Both the position numbers and the translations under genes were made by a program. The notes under the pieces were generated by a model that saw nothing but the letters and a program-made list of their open reading frames with translations, was not told where the DNA came from and did no database searches. From contig DASZCG010000067.1 of NCBI GenBank assembly GCA_035943355.1, positions 1 to 7,704 of the forward strand: DNA of 7,704 nucleotides, read 5' to 3'. This DNA is from 20CM-2-65-7 sp035943355 (GTDB lineage Bacteria; Gemmatimonadota; Gemmatimonadetes; Gemmatimonadales; GWC2-71-9). Below are positions 1 to 6,327 of this stretch, piece by piece; within the stretch, counting starts at the first letter, position 1, and each line of letters opens with the position of its first letter.

Positions 1-1
1 G

Positions 2-265
2 ATCAATATGCTGTGGATTGCGGGGTGGACGGTTGGGGTGGGCTATTGGGGAATGCGGGCTGGAAAGACGACGCTCGCATACGCCGCTGTGGTGCTTGTG
101 GTGATCGGGGTGGTTGGGGCGCCGCTGGTGACTGGCCTGAAGACCACACCGGTAGTGGAGTGGATCGGGCTGGTGATGGGTTTGGTCAGCCCCCACTTGA
201 CTCGGCTGCAACGCCGAGCGTACAGTGGACCATGCAGTCCTTCGATCCGCACAGCGTCTTCTTGA
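2..265 (+). CDS. Small hydrophobic membrane protein, 5' end cut by window
   Basis: The reading frame is open at the left edge, so the true start may lie outside; the first internal ATG is at position 8. The 85 residues from that ATG hold up to three hydrophobic stretches, around residues 1-17, 22-44 and 48-64. The middle one is the clearest membrane helix (an Ala/Val/Leu-rich run ending near a Gly-Ala-Pro). The last 18 residues are polar and Ser/Arg-rich. The frame overlaps the next ORF by 34 bp, which would fit coupled translation of two small membrane proteins. I do not recognise a family. A holin-like or cell-envelope role is only a guess from size and hydrophobicity. Existence as a gene is uncertain because the tail may be out-of-frame read-through. 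Confidence 0.35.
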   Translation: MNMLWIAGWTVGVGYWGMRAGKTTLAYAAVVLVVIGVVGAPLVTGLKTTPVVEWIGLVMGLVSPHLTRLQRRAYSGPCSPSIRTASS

Positions 266-426
266 TCGACAACGAAGCGAGCTTCGCACGCTTCGAGGCG
301 ACGCTGCAGCAACGCCTCGCGGAGCTCGAGACCAAGCTGATCAAGTGGATGTTCGTGTTCTGGGTTCCGACCGCACTGGGGATTATCGGAACCGCAATCG
401 CCGTGGTAGCGCTGTTGATCCGCTAA
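232..426 (+). CDS. 64-aa coiled-coil plus single-TM protein
   Basis: The ATG at 232 opens a 64-residue protein with a convincing layout. Residues 1-15 are a short polar N-terminus, residues 16-38 are an amphipathic, Glu/Leu/Gln-rich helix with heptad-like spacing (coiled coil), and residues 39-62 are one strong transmembrane segment with aromatic residues at its start and an Arg at the end. This 'coiled coil then C-terminal anchor' design is common in small phage and envelope proteins, but I cannot name a family. The Shine-Dalgarno match is weak (GTGGA shortly before the ATG), so coupling to the overlapping upstream ORF is plausible. The longer in-frame extension back to position 13 is rich in Gly, Asp and Trp and looks like a shadow of the hydrophobic upstream frame. 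The gene converges on the sugar dehydrogenase gene, with 17 bp between the stops. Confidence 0.5.
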   Translation: MQSFDPHSVFLIDNEASFARFEATLQQRLAELETKLIKWMFVFWVPTALGIIGTAIAVVALLIR

Positions 427-431
427 GCACG

Positions 432-453
432 AGCTCCTGGATCCTACGGAGCT
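432..453. terminator. Weak hairpin between convergent genes
   Basis: AGCTCC at 432-437 can pair with GGAGCT at 448-453 across a 10-nt loop. The hairpin sits between the plus-strand stop (424-426) and overlaps the minus-strand stop (444-446), where a bidirectional terminator would be expected. There is no T-tract on either side and the stem is only 6 bp, so this is a weak candidate. Confidence 0.2.
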
Positions 454-1619
454 GCTACTATCCGGAAGACCGTGCCGTTGAGCGTCATGATGTACACATC
501 CCCCTTTTCATCCTGCCCAAACGAGCTGACCAGCGATCCCGGGGATAGTACCTCGGTCAAATTGAGGGGCGCGCTGATGCTCGAGCCGCCCAGATACTTG
601 AACGCGCGCACCGTCCCGGCACAGTAATCGGCAAAGAGATAGTACCCTTTCAGCAGCGCTACCTTCGACCCGCGATAGACATAGCCACCCGTAATCGAGC
701 ACGCGCCATTCGCATGGGCGTACGCGGCGACCGGGAGCGTGAATCCCCCCCTGCTGCAGGCGTCGTTGGGATCGGGCGGATAGCAGTGAAAGCCTTCCAT
801 ATTGTTCCAGCCGTAGTTCAGCCCCTTCCCCTGGCCCGCGCCGGCCTCGCCGACGTCCACTTCTTCCCACGTATCCTGGCCCACGTCGGCGATAAAGAGA
901 TCACCCGTTGATTTGTCGAACGAGAAGCGCCACGGATTGCGCAGACCGTACGCCCAGATCTCCGGCGCGCCACTCGTATCGGTCGCAAACGGATTGTCGG
1001 CCGGTATCGTGTAGCCGCTCGCGCCGTCCACGTCGAGCCGCAGCAGCTTGGCGAGCAGCACGTGTTTGTTCTGGCCGTTGCCATTCGGATCGCCGCCGCT
1101 GCCGCCGTCCCCGATCCCCGCGTACAGCTTGCCGTCAGGACCGAACTGCAGCTGGCCGCCGTTGTGATTGTCGTACGTGGGATGCGCCACCCGCAGCACG
1201 GTGTCCGCGGTGGCCGGATCGGCACTGTCGGGATCGGTCGTCGAGACGTTGTACCGCACGATGCGAATGTTGCCCGAAGGATTGGTGAAGTAGACGTAGA
1301 AGCGCCCGTTGCTGGCGTACTGCGGGTGGAACGCGAGACTCAGCAGACCGCGCTCCCCACCCGACGAAATCTTCCCCCGCAGATCCAGAAAGGGCCGCGC
1401 CCGGGTCGTGTCGTTGTGCAGGACTTTCACGCGCCCGCCCTGCTCTACCACAAACAGCCGGCTCGAATCTCCCGGCGGAGCGGTCAAATACACCGGATAC
1501 GAGAAGGTGTCCACCTGTTGCAGCGTCGGACTTCCCGCCGGCGGCGGTGGTGGCACCGCGCTGTTGATGAAGTTGTTGCAGGCCGCGGTCGCAAAGAGCA
1601 GCAGTAGCAGTGGTCTCAT
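444..1619 (-). CDS. PQQ-dependent sugar (aldose) dehydrogenase, GSDH family
   Basis: This 391-residue protein matches the soluble quinoprotein glucose/sorbosone dehydrogenase family (YliI-like beta-propellers), which oxidise aldose sugars in the periplasm with PQQ. Diagnostic segments are the strand around residues 52-68, the NHNGGQL motif at 151-157 with His152 as the likely catalytic base, GIGDGG near 168-173, and GLRNPWRF at 225-232, whose Arg-Asn pair corresponds to PQQ-contacting residues in the family. Four Cys (279, 288, 307, 333) lie in the C-terminal part and could form disulfides. The start at 1619 is preferred over 1673 because it gives a basic-hydrophobic signal peptide and a GGAG 4 nt upstream. 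Cys14 follows Thr-Ala-Ala, an imperfect lipobox, so lipid anchoring is possible but not certain. A Pro-rich linker (23-27) follows. It lies 28 bp downstream of hflX, so probably in the same transcript. The substrate cannot be told from sequence, and no PQQ synthesis genes are in view. Confidence 0.9.
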   Translation of the reverse strand: MRPLLLLLFATAACNNFINSAVPPPPPAGSPTLQQVDTFSYPVYLTAPPGDSSRLFVVEQGGRVKVLHNDTTRARPFLDLRGKISSGGERGLLSLAFHPQYASNGRFYVYFTNPSGNIRIVRYNVSTTDPDSADPATADTVLRVAHPTYDNHNGGQLQFGPDGKLYAGIGDGGSGGDPNGNGQNKHVLLAKLLRLDVDGASGYTIPADNPFATDTSGAPEIWAYGLRNPWRFSFDKSTGDLFIADVGQDTWEEVDVGEAGAGQGKGLNYGWNNMEGFHCYPPDPNDACSRGGFTLPVAAYAHANGACSITGGYVYRGSKVALLKGYYLFADYCAGTVRAFKYLGGSSISAPLNLTEVLSPGSLVSSFGQDEKGDVYIMTLNGTVFRIVAAP

Positions 1620-1647
1620 AAGTCTCCAGTTGCAGTCATTAGGGGCC

Positions 1648-2919
1648 TCATCCGAGCACCACCTCCACCCCATCGTGGCGCAGCCGGCCGAGCAGCCGGG
1701 CTTCGATCCGCGCGCGCAGCGTCACCACGCCATTGGTCTGTGTCTGATCCAGGATCTCCGCGTCCCGATGTAACGTAGCGAGCAGTTTGCCGTCGCTCAC
1801 CGGCACGCGGATCTCGGCGATGGGCCGCAGCGCTTGCGCCGACGTGCGCAGCGCGCGCCGCAAATCTTCCACGCCGCCGTCCCGCACGGTGGACGTCAGC
1901 ACAGCATGCGGGTAGCGCTCCCGCACCAAAGCCAGAAACGCGTCGCGGTCCGGCAGCAAGTCGGCCTTGTTGAATACGTGAATCACGCGCTTGGGGGCGA
2001 CGCTGGTCGTCTCCTTCTCTACGACGTCCAGCTGCTCTTCCCATCCCGGGTGGCCCGCATCGATGACGTGCAGCAGGAGATCGGCCTCCTGCGCTTCCTC
2101 TATAGTGGCGCGGAACGACGCGACGAGATGGTGCGGCAGCTTGCGGATGAACCCCACGGTATCGGTCAGCCGGTAACGATAGCCGTCGCCGACGTCCACC
2201 TCGCGCGCGAGTGTGTCCACGGTGGCAAACAGCCGGTCCTCGATGAATACGTCCTGGCCGGAGAGCGCCTGCAACAGGCTCGATTTGCCGGCGTTCGTGT
2301 AGCCGACCAGCGCCGCCGTCGGCATGGCGCGCCGGCCCTGCCGCTGGTTGGCGCGATGCTCGGCCACATCCTTGAGCCGCTTCTTGAGCGTCGAGATTTT
2401 GCGCCGGATCACGCGGCGGTCCGTTTCGAGCTGCGTTTCGCCCGGTCCCCGCAGCCCGATTCCGCCGCGGATACGCGACAGGTGGGTCCACATACGCGTC
2501 AACCGCGGCAGCAGGTACTCGAGCTGCGCCAGCTCGACCTGCAGCTTGGCCTCGTGACTGCGCGCCCGCGTCGCGAAGATGTCGAGAATGATCTCGGTGC
2601 GATCCATCACCCGCACGCCGAGGCTTTTCTCCAGTTTCACGCCCTGGACGGGGGTCAGGGATTCGTCGAACAGCAGCAGCGTCGCCCCGGCCGACGCCAG
2701 CTCGTCCTTCAGCGATTCGACCTTGCCCTGGCCGAGATAGAAGTTGGGTGTGGGAGCATCAACCCGTTGGATGGTACGCCCCACAACCTCGGCACCCGCG
2801 GTATCCGCGAGCCGTTGCAGCTCTTCCAGGTGCTCATCCACATGGATCGCTTCATCGGAGCCCTTGCGGGGAGCTCCGACAAGGAAGGCGCGCTCGATGG
2901 GGGCCTGGATTTCGATCAG
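1648..2919 (-). CDS. hflX: GTPase HflX, non-canonical start
   Basis: HflX is a cytoplasmic TRAFAC-class GTPase that binds the 50S subunit and splits stalled or stress-inactivated ribosomes. All family marks are present (numbered for the 423-residue form): N-terminal strand ERAFLVG (9-15), the HflX domain with YLGQGK (61-66), the helical linker with the family hallmark GGIGLRGPGETQLETDRR (152-169), P-loop GYTNAGKSS (206-214), DTVGF (253-257) and NKAD (317-320). The first GTG, at 2841, would remove 26 conserved residues. Codons upstream of it still read as HflX back to an in-frame TGA at 2941-2943, with no ATG, GTG or TTG giving the full N-terminus. CTG at 2919 gives L/M-IEIQAPIERAF; ATC at 2928 is the other choice and has GGAG exactly 7 nt upstream. 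Full length is close to the E. coli protein (about 426 residues). It lies 40 bp after the lipoprotein gene and 28 bp before the sugar dehydrogenase gene. Function call is firm; exact start is not. Confidence 0.95.
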   Translation of the reverse strand: MIEIQAPIERAFLVGAPRKGSDEAIHVDEHLEELQRLADTAGAEVVGRTIQRVDAPTPNFYLGQGKVESLKDELASAGATLLLFDESLTPVQGVKLEKSLGVRVMDRTEIILDIFATRARSHEAKLQVELAQLEYLLPRLTRMWTHLSRIRGGIGLRGPGETQLETDRRVIRRKISTLKKRLKDVAEHRANQRQGRRAMPTAALVGYTNAGKSSLLQALSGQDVFIEDRLFATVDTLAREVDVGDGYRYRLTDTVGFIRKLPHHLVASFRATIEEAQEADLLLHVIDAGHPGWEEQLDVVEKETTSVAPKRVIHVFNKADLLPDRDAFLALVRERYPHAVLTSTVRDGGVEDLRRALRTSAQALRPIAEIRVPVSDGKLLATLHRDAEILDQTQTNGVVTLRARIEARLLGRLRHDGVEVVLG

Positions 2920-2931
2920 CTTACGGATAGG

Positions 2932-2939
2932 TCCTCTCC
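2932..2939 (-). promoter_or_regulatory. Ribosome binding site for hflX
   Basis: On the minus strand this reads GGAGAGGA. Its GGAG lies 7 nt before an ATC codon (2926-2928), and its AGAGGA lies 12 nt before the CTG codon (2917-2919). It is the only purine-rich site near the expected start, and it supports initiation upstream of the GTG at 2841. The spacing favours ATC while similarity of the first residues favours CTG. Confidence 0.5.
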
Positions 2940-2959
2940 CTCAGGCACAAGCCAGCTTC

Positions 2960-3439
2960 TCATGGCATCAATTTACGCAGCGGCACCTTGCCGCTCCCCT
3001 TCAACTGTACTCTGCGCTCCCCTAGGGGTGTGTCCAGGAGCACAGCCCCGGTAATTCCATAGGGCAATTCTTGGGATTGAAGCAGGGACCTGGCGGCGGC
3101 GCCCACGCCGGCCCAGGTGAACCGCACCGGCATCAGCACGCGGCTGTGATTCACCGGGGAGAAATCCAGGGGCTTGTCAATCAGGGCATCCCCAAAATCT
3201 GTCCCAGCGAGCTCGAGGGCGACCTCGAGCCGAGTACTGCGCAAGCGGTAGTCGTTCGGATTGTAGACGTCGAAGACCAGGTCCATCGTGCCGCCCTGCA
3301 GGCCGAGACCGGTGACGTTGATTTCCTGCAGCGCGACATCGGGCTGCTGGAACTGGAGGGCATTCTTGAAAGTCGCACACGCTGACAGGATCATGCCGAT
3401 AACGGCGACGCTGCGGACTTGTCTAGCGCATTTGGTCAT
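2960..3439 (-). CDS. LEA14/WHy-domain lipoprotein
   Basis: The 159-residue product has a bacterial lipoprotein signal: basic residues (Lys3, Arg6, Arg9), a hydrophobic core, and the lipobox LSAC at 18-21, giving Cys21 as the lipidated residue. The mature part is a single beta-sandwich of the LEA type 2 / WHy family. It has alternating hydrophobic strands, the typical VYNPND turn (58-63), and a closing amphipathic strand near 138-153. Bacterial members are envelope proteins of mostly unknown role, sometimes tied to desiccation or stress tolerance; no enzyme function is expected. An ATG 12 bp upstream (3451) is possible, but 3439 gives the more normal signal peptide and lies 7 nt after a -10-like hexamer. 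No Shine-Dalgarno site is seen for either start. It is the first gene of the run leading into hflX, 40 bp away, and is divergent from the pseudo-GGDEF gene. Confidence 0.8.
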   Translation of the reverse strand: MTKCARQVRSVAVIGMILSACATFKNALQFQQPDVALQEINVTGLGLQGGTMDLVFDVYNPNDYRLRSTRLEVALELAGTDFGDALIDKPLDFSPVNHSRVLMPVRFTWAGVGAAARSLLQSQELPYGITGAVLLDTPLGERRVQLKGSGKVPLRKLMP

Positions 3440-3445
3440 AACTGC

Positions 3446-3451
3446 TAACAT
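3446..3451 (+). promoter_or_regulatory. Candidate extended -10 for pseudo-GGDEF gene
   Basis: The plus strand reads TGCTAACAT at 3443-3451: a TGn extension plus TAACAT (4 of 6 to consensus), followed by 9 nt and the ATG at 3461. A transcript would have at most a few nucleotides of leader, in keeping with the absence of a Shine-Dalgarno site. It shares five of its six base pairs with the opposing -10 candidate on the minus strand, so the two promoters would compete. Confidence 0.3.
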
Positions 3452-3452
3452 A
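3447..3452 (-). promoter_or_regulatory. Candidate -10 element for lipoprotein-hflX operon
   Basis: The minus strand reads TATGTT, 4 of 6 to the TATAAT consensus and fitting TAnnnT, followed by 7 nt and then the ATG at 3439. That spacing would put the transcript start at or next to the start codon, that is, a leaderless mRNA. This agrees with the lack of a Shine-Dalgarno site. I see no clear -35. It is inferred from motif and spacing only. Confidence 0.3.
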
Positions 3453-3460
3453 ACGCACCC

Positions 3461-4324
3461 ATGGGTTCCGCCGTCCAGCCGCTAGTTCTCGTCGCGAACG
3501 CCGATAAGTGGCTGGCCGAGTCGCTCGAGAGCGTGCTGGCGCAGGGCGGCTATCGGGTCGTGGCCATCGACCGGCGGCATCAGATCGTCGAGGAAGCGCG
3601 CCGCCAGCGTCCCGACGCTATCCTGCTCGACATGGCGCTCGACCGGCGTTCCACCGACAGCTTTGCGTTGTGCCGCGCGCTGCGCGCCGATCCTACCGTG
3701 TCGCCCGCCACGCCGATCGTGGTCATGACGGCCGGCCCCGCGCTGCGCACGCAGCAGATCGAAGCACTGCGCGCCGGCGCGTGGGAGTTGCGCGGCGATC
3801 CCCTCGACATCGAAGAGCTGGTCCTGCGGCTCGGCGCCTACGTGCAGGGCAAGCTCGCGCTCAACGCGCTGAAGGTCGAAGGCCTGATCGACCGGGCGAG
3901 CGGCCTGTACAACGAAACCGGGCTGGCGCGGCGCTCCGACGAGCTGGCGGCGTTCACCGCGCGCCACGGCATGGCGCTGGCGTGCGCCGTGTTCCGGCCG
4001 ACCGATGGAGCGGGCACGCTGACCGGCGCCGCCGCCGACACGCTGGCGCTCGCCGTGAAACGCGCCGGCCGCATCTCCGATGCGGTGGGCCGCACCGGAC
4101 CGGCGGAGTTCACGGTGTTCGCGCCCGCCACCGATGAGACCGGCGCCGAAGCATTGGTGCAACGGATTACGGACGCCGTCGCGCGCAGTGCCGCCGTCAA
4201 ACTGAAAGCCGGCATCAGCGCCGCTCCAGCGCGACCCGTACCGCCGCGCTCGGGAGGCGCCCCGGCACCGCATCTCGCTTCGCCGTCGGATTTGTTCGAT
4301 CAGGCCCGGGATTCGCTGCGCTGA
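3461..4324 (+). CDS. Degenerate receiver-GGDEF protein, likely c-di-GMP effector
   Basis: The 287-residue cytoplasmic protein has two signalling domains. Residues 7-128 fold like a response-regulator receiver: Asp57 (LLDMAL) and Thr90 (VVMTAG) are kept, but the acidic pair at the end of strand 1 is Ala12-Asn13, and the invariant Lys before Pro114 is Asp113. Normal phosphorylation is therefore doubtful. Residues 140-287 match a GGDEF domain: it opens with DRASGLYNETGL (144-155) and ends with a typical helix, but the signature is GPAEF (213-217) and the metal-binding Asp segment has become VFRPTDG (177-183). Cyclase activity should be absent. The inhibitory-site motif R204-I-S-D207 lies exactly five residues before the signature, as in c-di-GMP-binding GGDEF proteins. 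A receptor role like Caulobacter PopA is the best inference. The gene is divergent from the lipoprotein gene and converges on the histidine kinase gene with 25 bp between them. Start ATG 3461; no Shine-Dalgarno site. Confidence 0.8.
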   Translation: MGSAVQPLVLVANADKWLAESLESVLAQGGYRVVAIDRRHQIVEEARRQRPDAILLDMALDRRSTDSFALCRALRADPTVSPATPIVVMTAGPALRTQQIEALRAGAWELRGDPLDIEELVLRLGAYVQGKLALNALKVEGLIDRASGLYNETGLARRSDELAAFTARHGMALACAVFRPTDGAGTLTGAAADTLALAVKRAGRISDAVGRTGPAEFTVFAPATDETGAEALVQRITDAVARSAAVKLKAGISAAPARPVPPRSGGAPAPHLASPSDLFDQARDSLR

Positions 4325-4346
4325 CGACAAGACGATAAGACGACTC
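4323..4346. repeat. Short tandem 8-mer repeat between convergent stops
   Basis: Two full copies and one partial copy of GACGAYAA run through the TGA of the pseudo-GGDEF gene (gacgacaa, gacgataa, gacgactc). The plus strand here is purine-rich with almost no T, and no terminator hairpin is seen. It fills nearly all of the 25-bp gap before the kinase stop at 4350. Confidence 0.5.
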
Positions 4347-4349
4347 GGG

Positions 4350-5690
4350 CTACGTCCCAGAAGGCCGCGGGTTCGGGTCGCTGGTCCGCTTGCCGTTGGG
4401 ATTGCTGTCGCGGGGCGGGCCCGGCGCGTGGGAGCCGCTGTTCCGCACCGGATGGATGGCCGGCTGCCGGAGCGCGGGGCGCGACCCTGAGCGGCGTGCC
4501 GCCGCGCAAATCGGCAGATCGATCTCGCAGTAGAAGCGCGTGCCCCACCCGATGCGCGACTCCACCTTCAGGTCCGAGTGCATCGCCAACGCCAGCTTGC
4601 GGCAGATCGTGAGGCCGAGCCCGGTCTGCGAGAACAGCTGGGCCCGCCGGCCCGATTCCTTGCGCAGCGGCTGGAACAGCGTCGTGACCTTCTCGGGCGG
4701 GATGCCGCGGCCGCTGTCGCGCACCGCAAACTCGATCCGGTTTCCTTCGCGCTCCTGCGCGACGATCTCGACATAGCCCTGATCGGTGAACTTGAGGGCG
4801 TTGGTCGTGAGGTTCAGCAGAATGCGGCTGAGCGCGACCGGGTGACCCAGGCGCTGATCGTTGGTGGGCGCGAGCAGGCGCACGGTGAGATGCTTTTCCT
4901 CCGCGATGGGACGCACGATGTCGCGCACCGACTCGAGCATCGCCGTCACCGAGAATGCCACGGGCTCCTGATCGACGAGCGGGTCACCGCCCTGGGTGAA
5001 CTCGATGATGTCGCTCGCGACGGTGGAGAGACCGAGCGCGGCGGTGTAGATCAGGCCGAGTTGGCGGCGCTGCACGTCGTTGACCGTACCGCTCTGGCCG
5101 CGCTGCAGCGTTTCGGCGAGGACGAGGATGGAGGTGAGGGGAGAGCGCAGATCGTGCGCGACGTCCATCAGCAACGCGAGCCCGTCGGATCCGGAGAGAT
5201 GCTGCGCAAAGGTCTGGGCCCAGCTGGGCTCGACCGCGACGCGCACCCGCTCCATCGCCACCAGCAGCGGCAGCAGCTCCGCATCGGGCACGCCGCCGTC
5301 GCGCCATCCCTCGACCACTTCGTTCCGTAACAGCTCGAGCAGCCGCCGTCCAAACGCGGAGTTGATGCGCTTATCGATTTGCGGCGTCTCGTCCAACCAG
5401 GCCTCATGGATCGCGCTCGAGAGTGTGCCCAACAACGTGTGCACTTCGTCCGGCCCCGCCGAGCGCGGGCGTCGCGCCCAGCGCGCCAGCACACCGCGGT
5501 CCGCGGTTTTGAGGACTTTGCAGGCGACGCAACGCGTGCCCGCGCCAAATGCGTGGGGTGATGAATGGGAATTCGTTTGACCGCCGCTCCGGGGAGCGAG
5601 CGAAACCGGCGCGATCCGCTGAGGAGTCATCCGCCCAAACTTGGGAGAAAAGGGCACGAGTAATACCCTGGGGGAACTACCGGGTTTCAC
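4350..5690 (-). CDS. Soluble HisKA sensor histidine kinase
   Basis: This is a histidine kinase that should autophosphorylate on His179 and pass phosphate to a response regulator. Seen in order (446-residue form): an N-terminal part with a CVAC pair (54-57), a helical segment 80-165 of unknown role, the HisKA H-box VAHDLRSPL (177-185), the N-box LLNLTTNALKF (291-301), the G1 box DSGRGIP (325-331), an F-box-like LFQPL (338-342), the G2 box TGLGL (356-360), and a 50-residue Pro/Ser/Asn-rich tail. No transmembrane segment or clear PAS/GAF domain is visible, so sensing is probably cytoplasmic or via a partner. The GTG at 5690 is 2 bp after the response-regulator stop, which fits translational coupling. 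ATG 5630 (residue 21) is an alternative, and neither has a well-spaced Shine-Dalgarno site. The first 60 residues look less conserved and may not be translated. Partner: the upstream regulator by position. Confidence 0.88.
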   Translation of the reverse strand: MKPGSSPRVLLVPFSPKFGRMTPQRIAPVSLAPRSGGQTNSHSSPHAFGAGTRCVACKVLKTADRGVLARWARRPRSAGPDEVHTLLGTLSSAIHEAWLDETPQIDKRINSAFGRRLLELLRNEVVEGWRDGGVPDAELLPLLVAMERVRVAVEPSWAQTFAQHLSGSDGLALLMDVAHDLRSPLTSILVLAETLQRGQSGTVNDVQRRQLGLIYTAALGLSTVASDIIEFTQGGDPLVDQEPVAFSVTAMLESVRDIVRPIAEEKHLTVRLLAPTNDQRLGHPVALSRILLNLTTNALKFTDQGYVEIVAQEREGNRIEFAVRDSGRGIPPEKVTTLFQPLRKESGRRAQLFSQTGLGLTICRKLALAMHSDLKVESRIGWGTRFYCEIDLPICAAARRSGSRPALRQPAIHPVRNSGSHAPGPPRDSNPNGKRTSDPNPRPSGT

Positions 5691-5692
5691 TC

Positions 5693-6322
5693 CTAGGGGG
5701 CGATCCAGCCTTCCCGGATGGCGTAGCGAACCAGATTGGCCGTGTCGTGCACATTCAGCTTCTTCATGAGGCGGCCGCGATGGAATTCCGCCGTCTTGAC
5801 GCTGATGTGTAACGCCTCGGCGATCTGTTTCGTCGATTTTCCTTCGCCGACGAGCGCGAGCACCTGCTTCTCGCGTGGAGTGAGTTGCGAGTTGCTGCCA
5901 CTCGGGGTGGAGGCCGCGTCTACGATCGCCTGGGAAGCGCCGGGGCTCACATAGAGCCGGCCGCCGCGCACCTCCTCAATCGCGCGAACCAGGTCCTCGG
6001 CGCCCTGACTTTTCTGAACGAAACCGCGCACGCCAACCTTGAGGGCTTCCTTGACGAAGCGCGAGTCTTCGATACCGGAGAGCAGAATGACGGGACACTC
6101 GGGTTTGAGCTGCGCGATTTCACGCGCGGCGTCGATGCCGCCCATGACCGGCATCGCGACGTCCAGCACCGCAACGTCGGGGGCGTGGCGCTTCACCGCG
6201 TCGACCGCGGCGCGGCCGTCCCCCTCGTCCGCTACGACCTCGAGGCCTTGACGCTCCAGCAGCGCCTTCAAAGCCTGTCGCAGGACCAGATGGTCGTCCG
6301 CCAATACCAGCCTCACCGCCAT
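5693..6322 (-). CDS. NarL/LuxR-family response regulator
   Basis: The 209-residue protein has an intact receiver domain (residues 3-120): acidic pair Asp9-Asp10, phospho-acceptor Asp54 in VLDVAMP, Ser82 in the Thr/Ser switch position, and Lys104 in FVQKS. After a Ser/Pro linker (136-145) comes a LuxR-type helix-turn-helix (146-209) beginning LTPREKQVLALV, with the recognition helix around VKTAEFHRGRLMKKL (175-189). It should bind DNA as a dimer after phosphorylation and regulate transcription. All key residues are present and length is normal for the family. The start at 6322 is fixed by a perfect AGGAGG 5 nt upstream, the best ribosome binding site in the window. The kinase gene follows 2 bp after its stop, so the two form an operon. 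The adjacent upstream genes encode polysaccharide export functions, which are possible targets. Confidence 0.93.
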   Translation of the reverse strand: MAVRLVLADDHLVLRQALKALLERQGLEVVADEGDGRAAVDAVKRHAPDVAVLDVAMPVMGGIDAAREIAQLKPECPVILLSGIEDSRFVKEALKVGVRGFVQKSQGAEDLVRAIEEVRGGRLYVSPGASQAIVDAASTPSGSNSQLTPREKQVLALVGEGKSTKQIAEALHISVKTAEFHRGRLMKKLNVHDTANLVRYAIREGWIAP

Positions 6323-6327
6323 CCAAA

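Noticed and set aside
1616..2491. 291-aa minus-strand frame inside hflX
   Set aside because: Out-of-frame Arg/Ala/Gly-rich product over the HflX GTPase domain; no start signal.
1834..3054. Long 406-aa open frame antisense to hflX
   Set aside because: It mirrors a fully conserved HflX frame; long antisense frames are expected in GC-rich DNA and its residues show no family features.
3482..4330. 282-aa minus-strand frame opposite the pseudo-GGDEF gene
   Set aside because: Arg/Gly/Gln-rich shadow; the plus-strand frame has clear receiver and GGDEF structure.
4578..5330. 250-aa plus-strand frame opposite the kinase
   Set aside because: Shadow of the H, N and G boxes of the kinase on the other strand.
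5585..5598. CGCTCC-GG-GGAGCG hairpin as a terminator between regulator and kinase
   Set aside because: Short stem with no T-tract, and it lies inside the kinase frame.
5634..5645. CCCAA-AC-TTGGG palindrome in the kinase 5' region
   Set aside because: 5-bp arms with a 2-nt centre and no promoter context; too short to call an operator.
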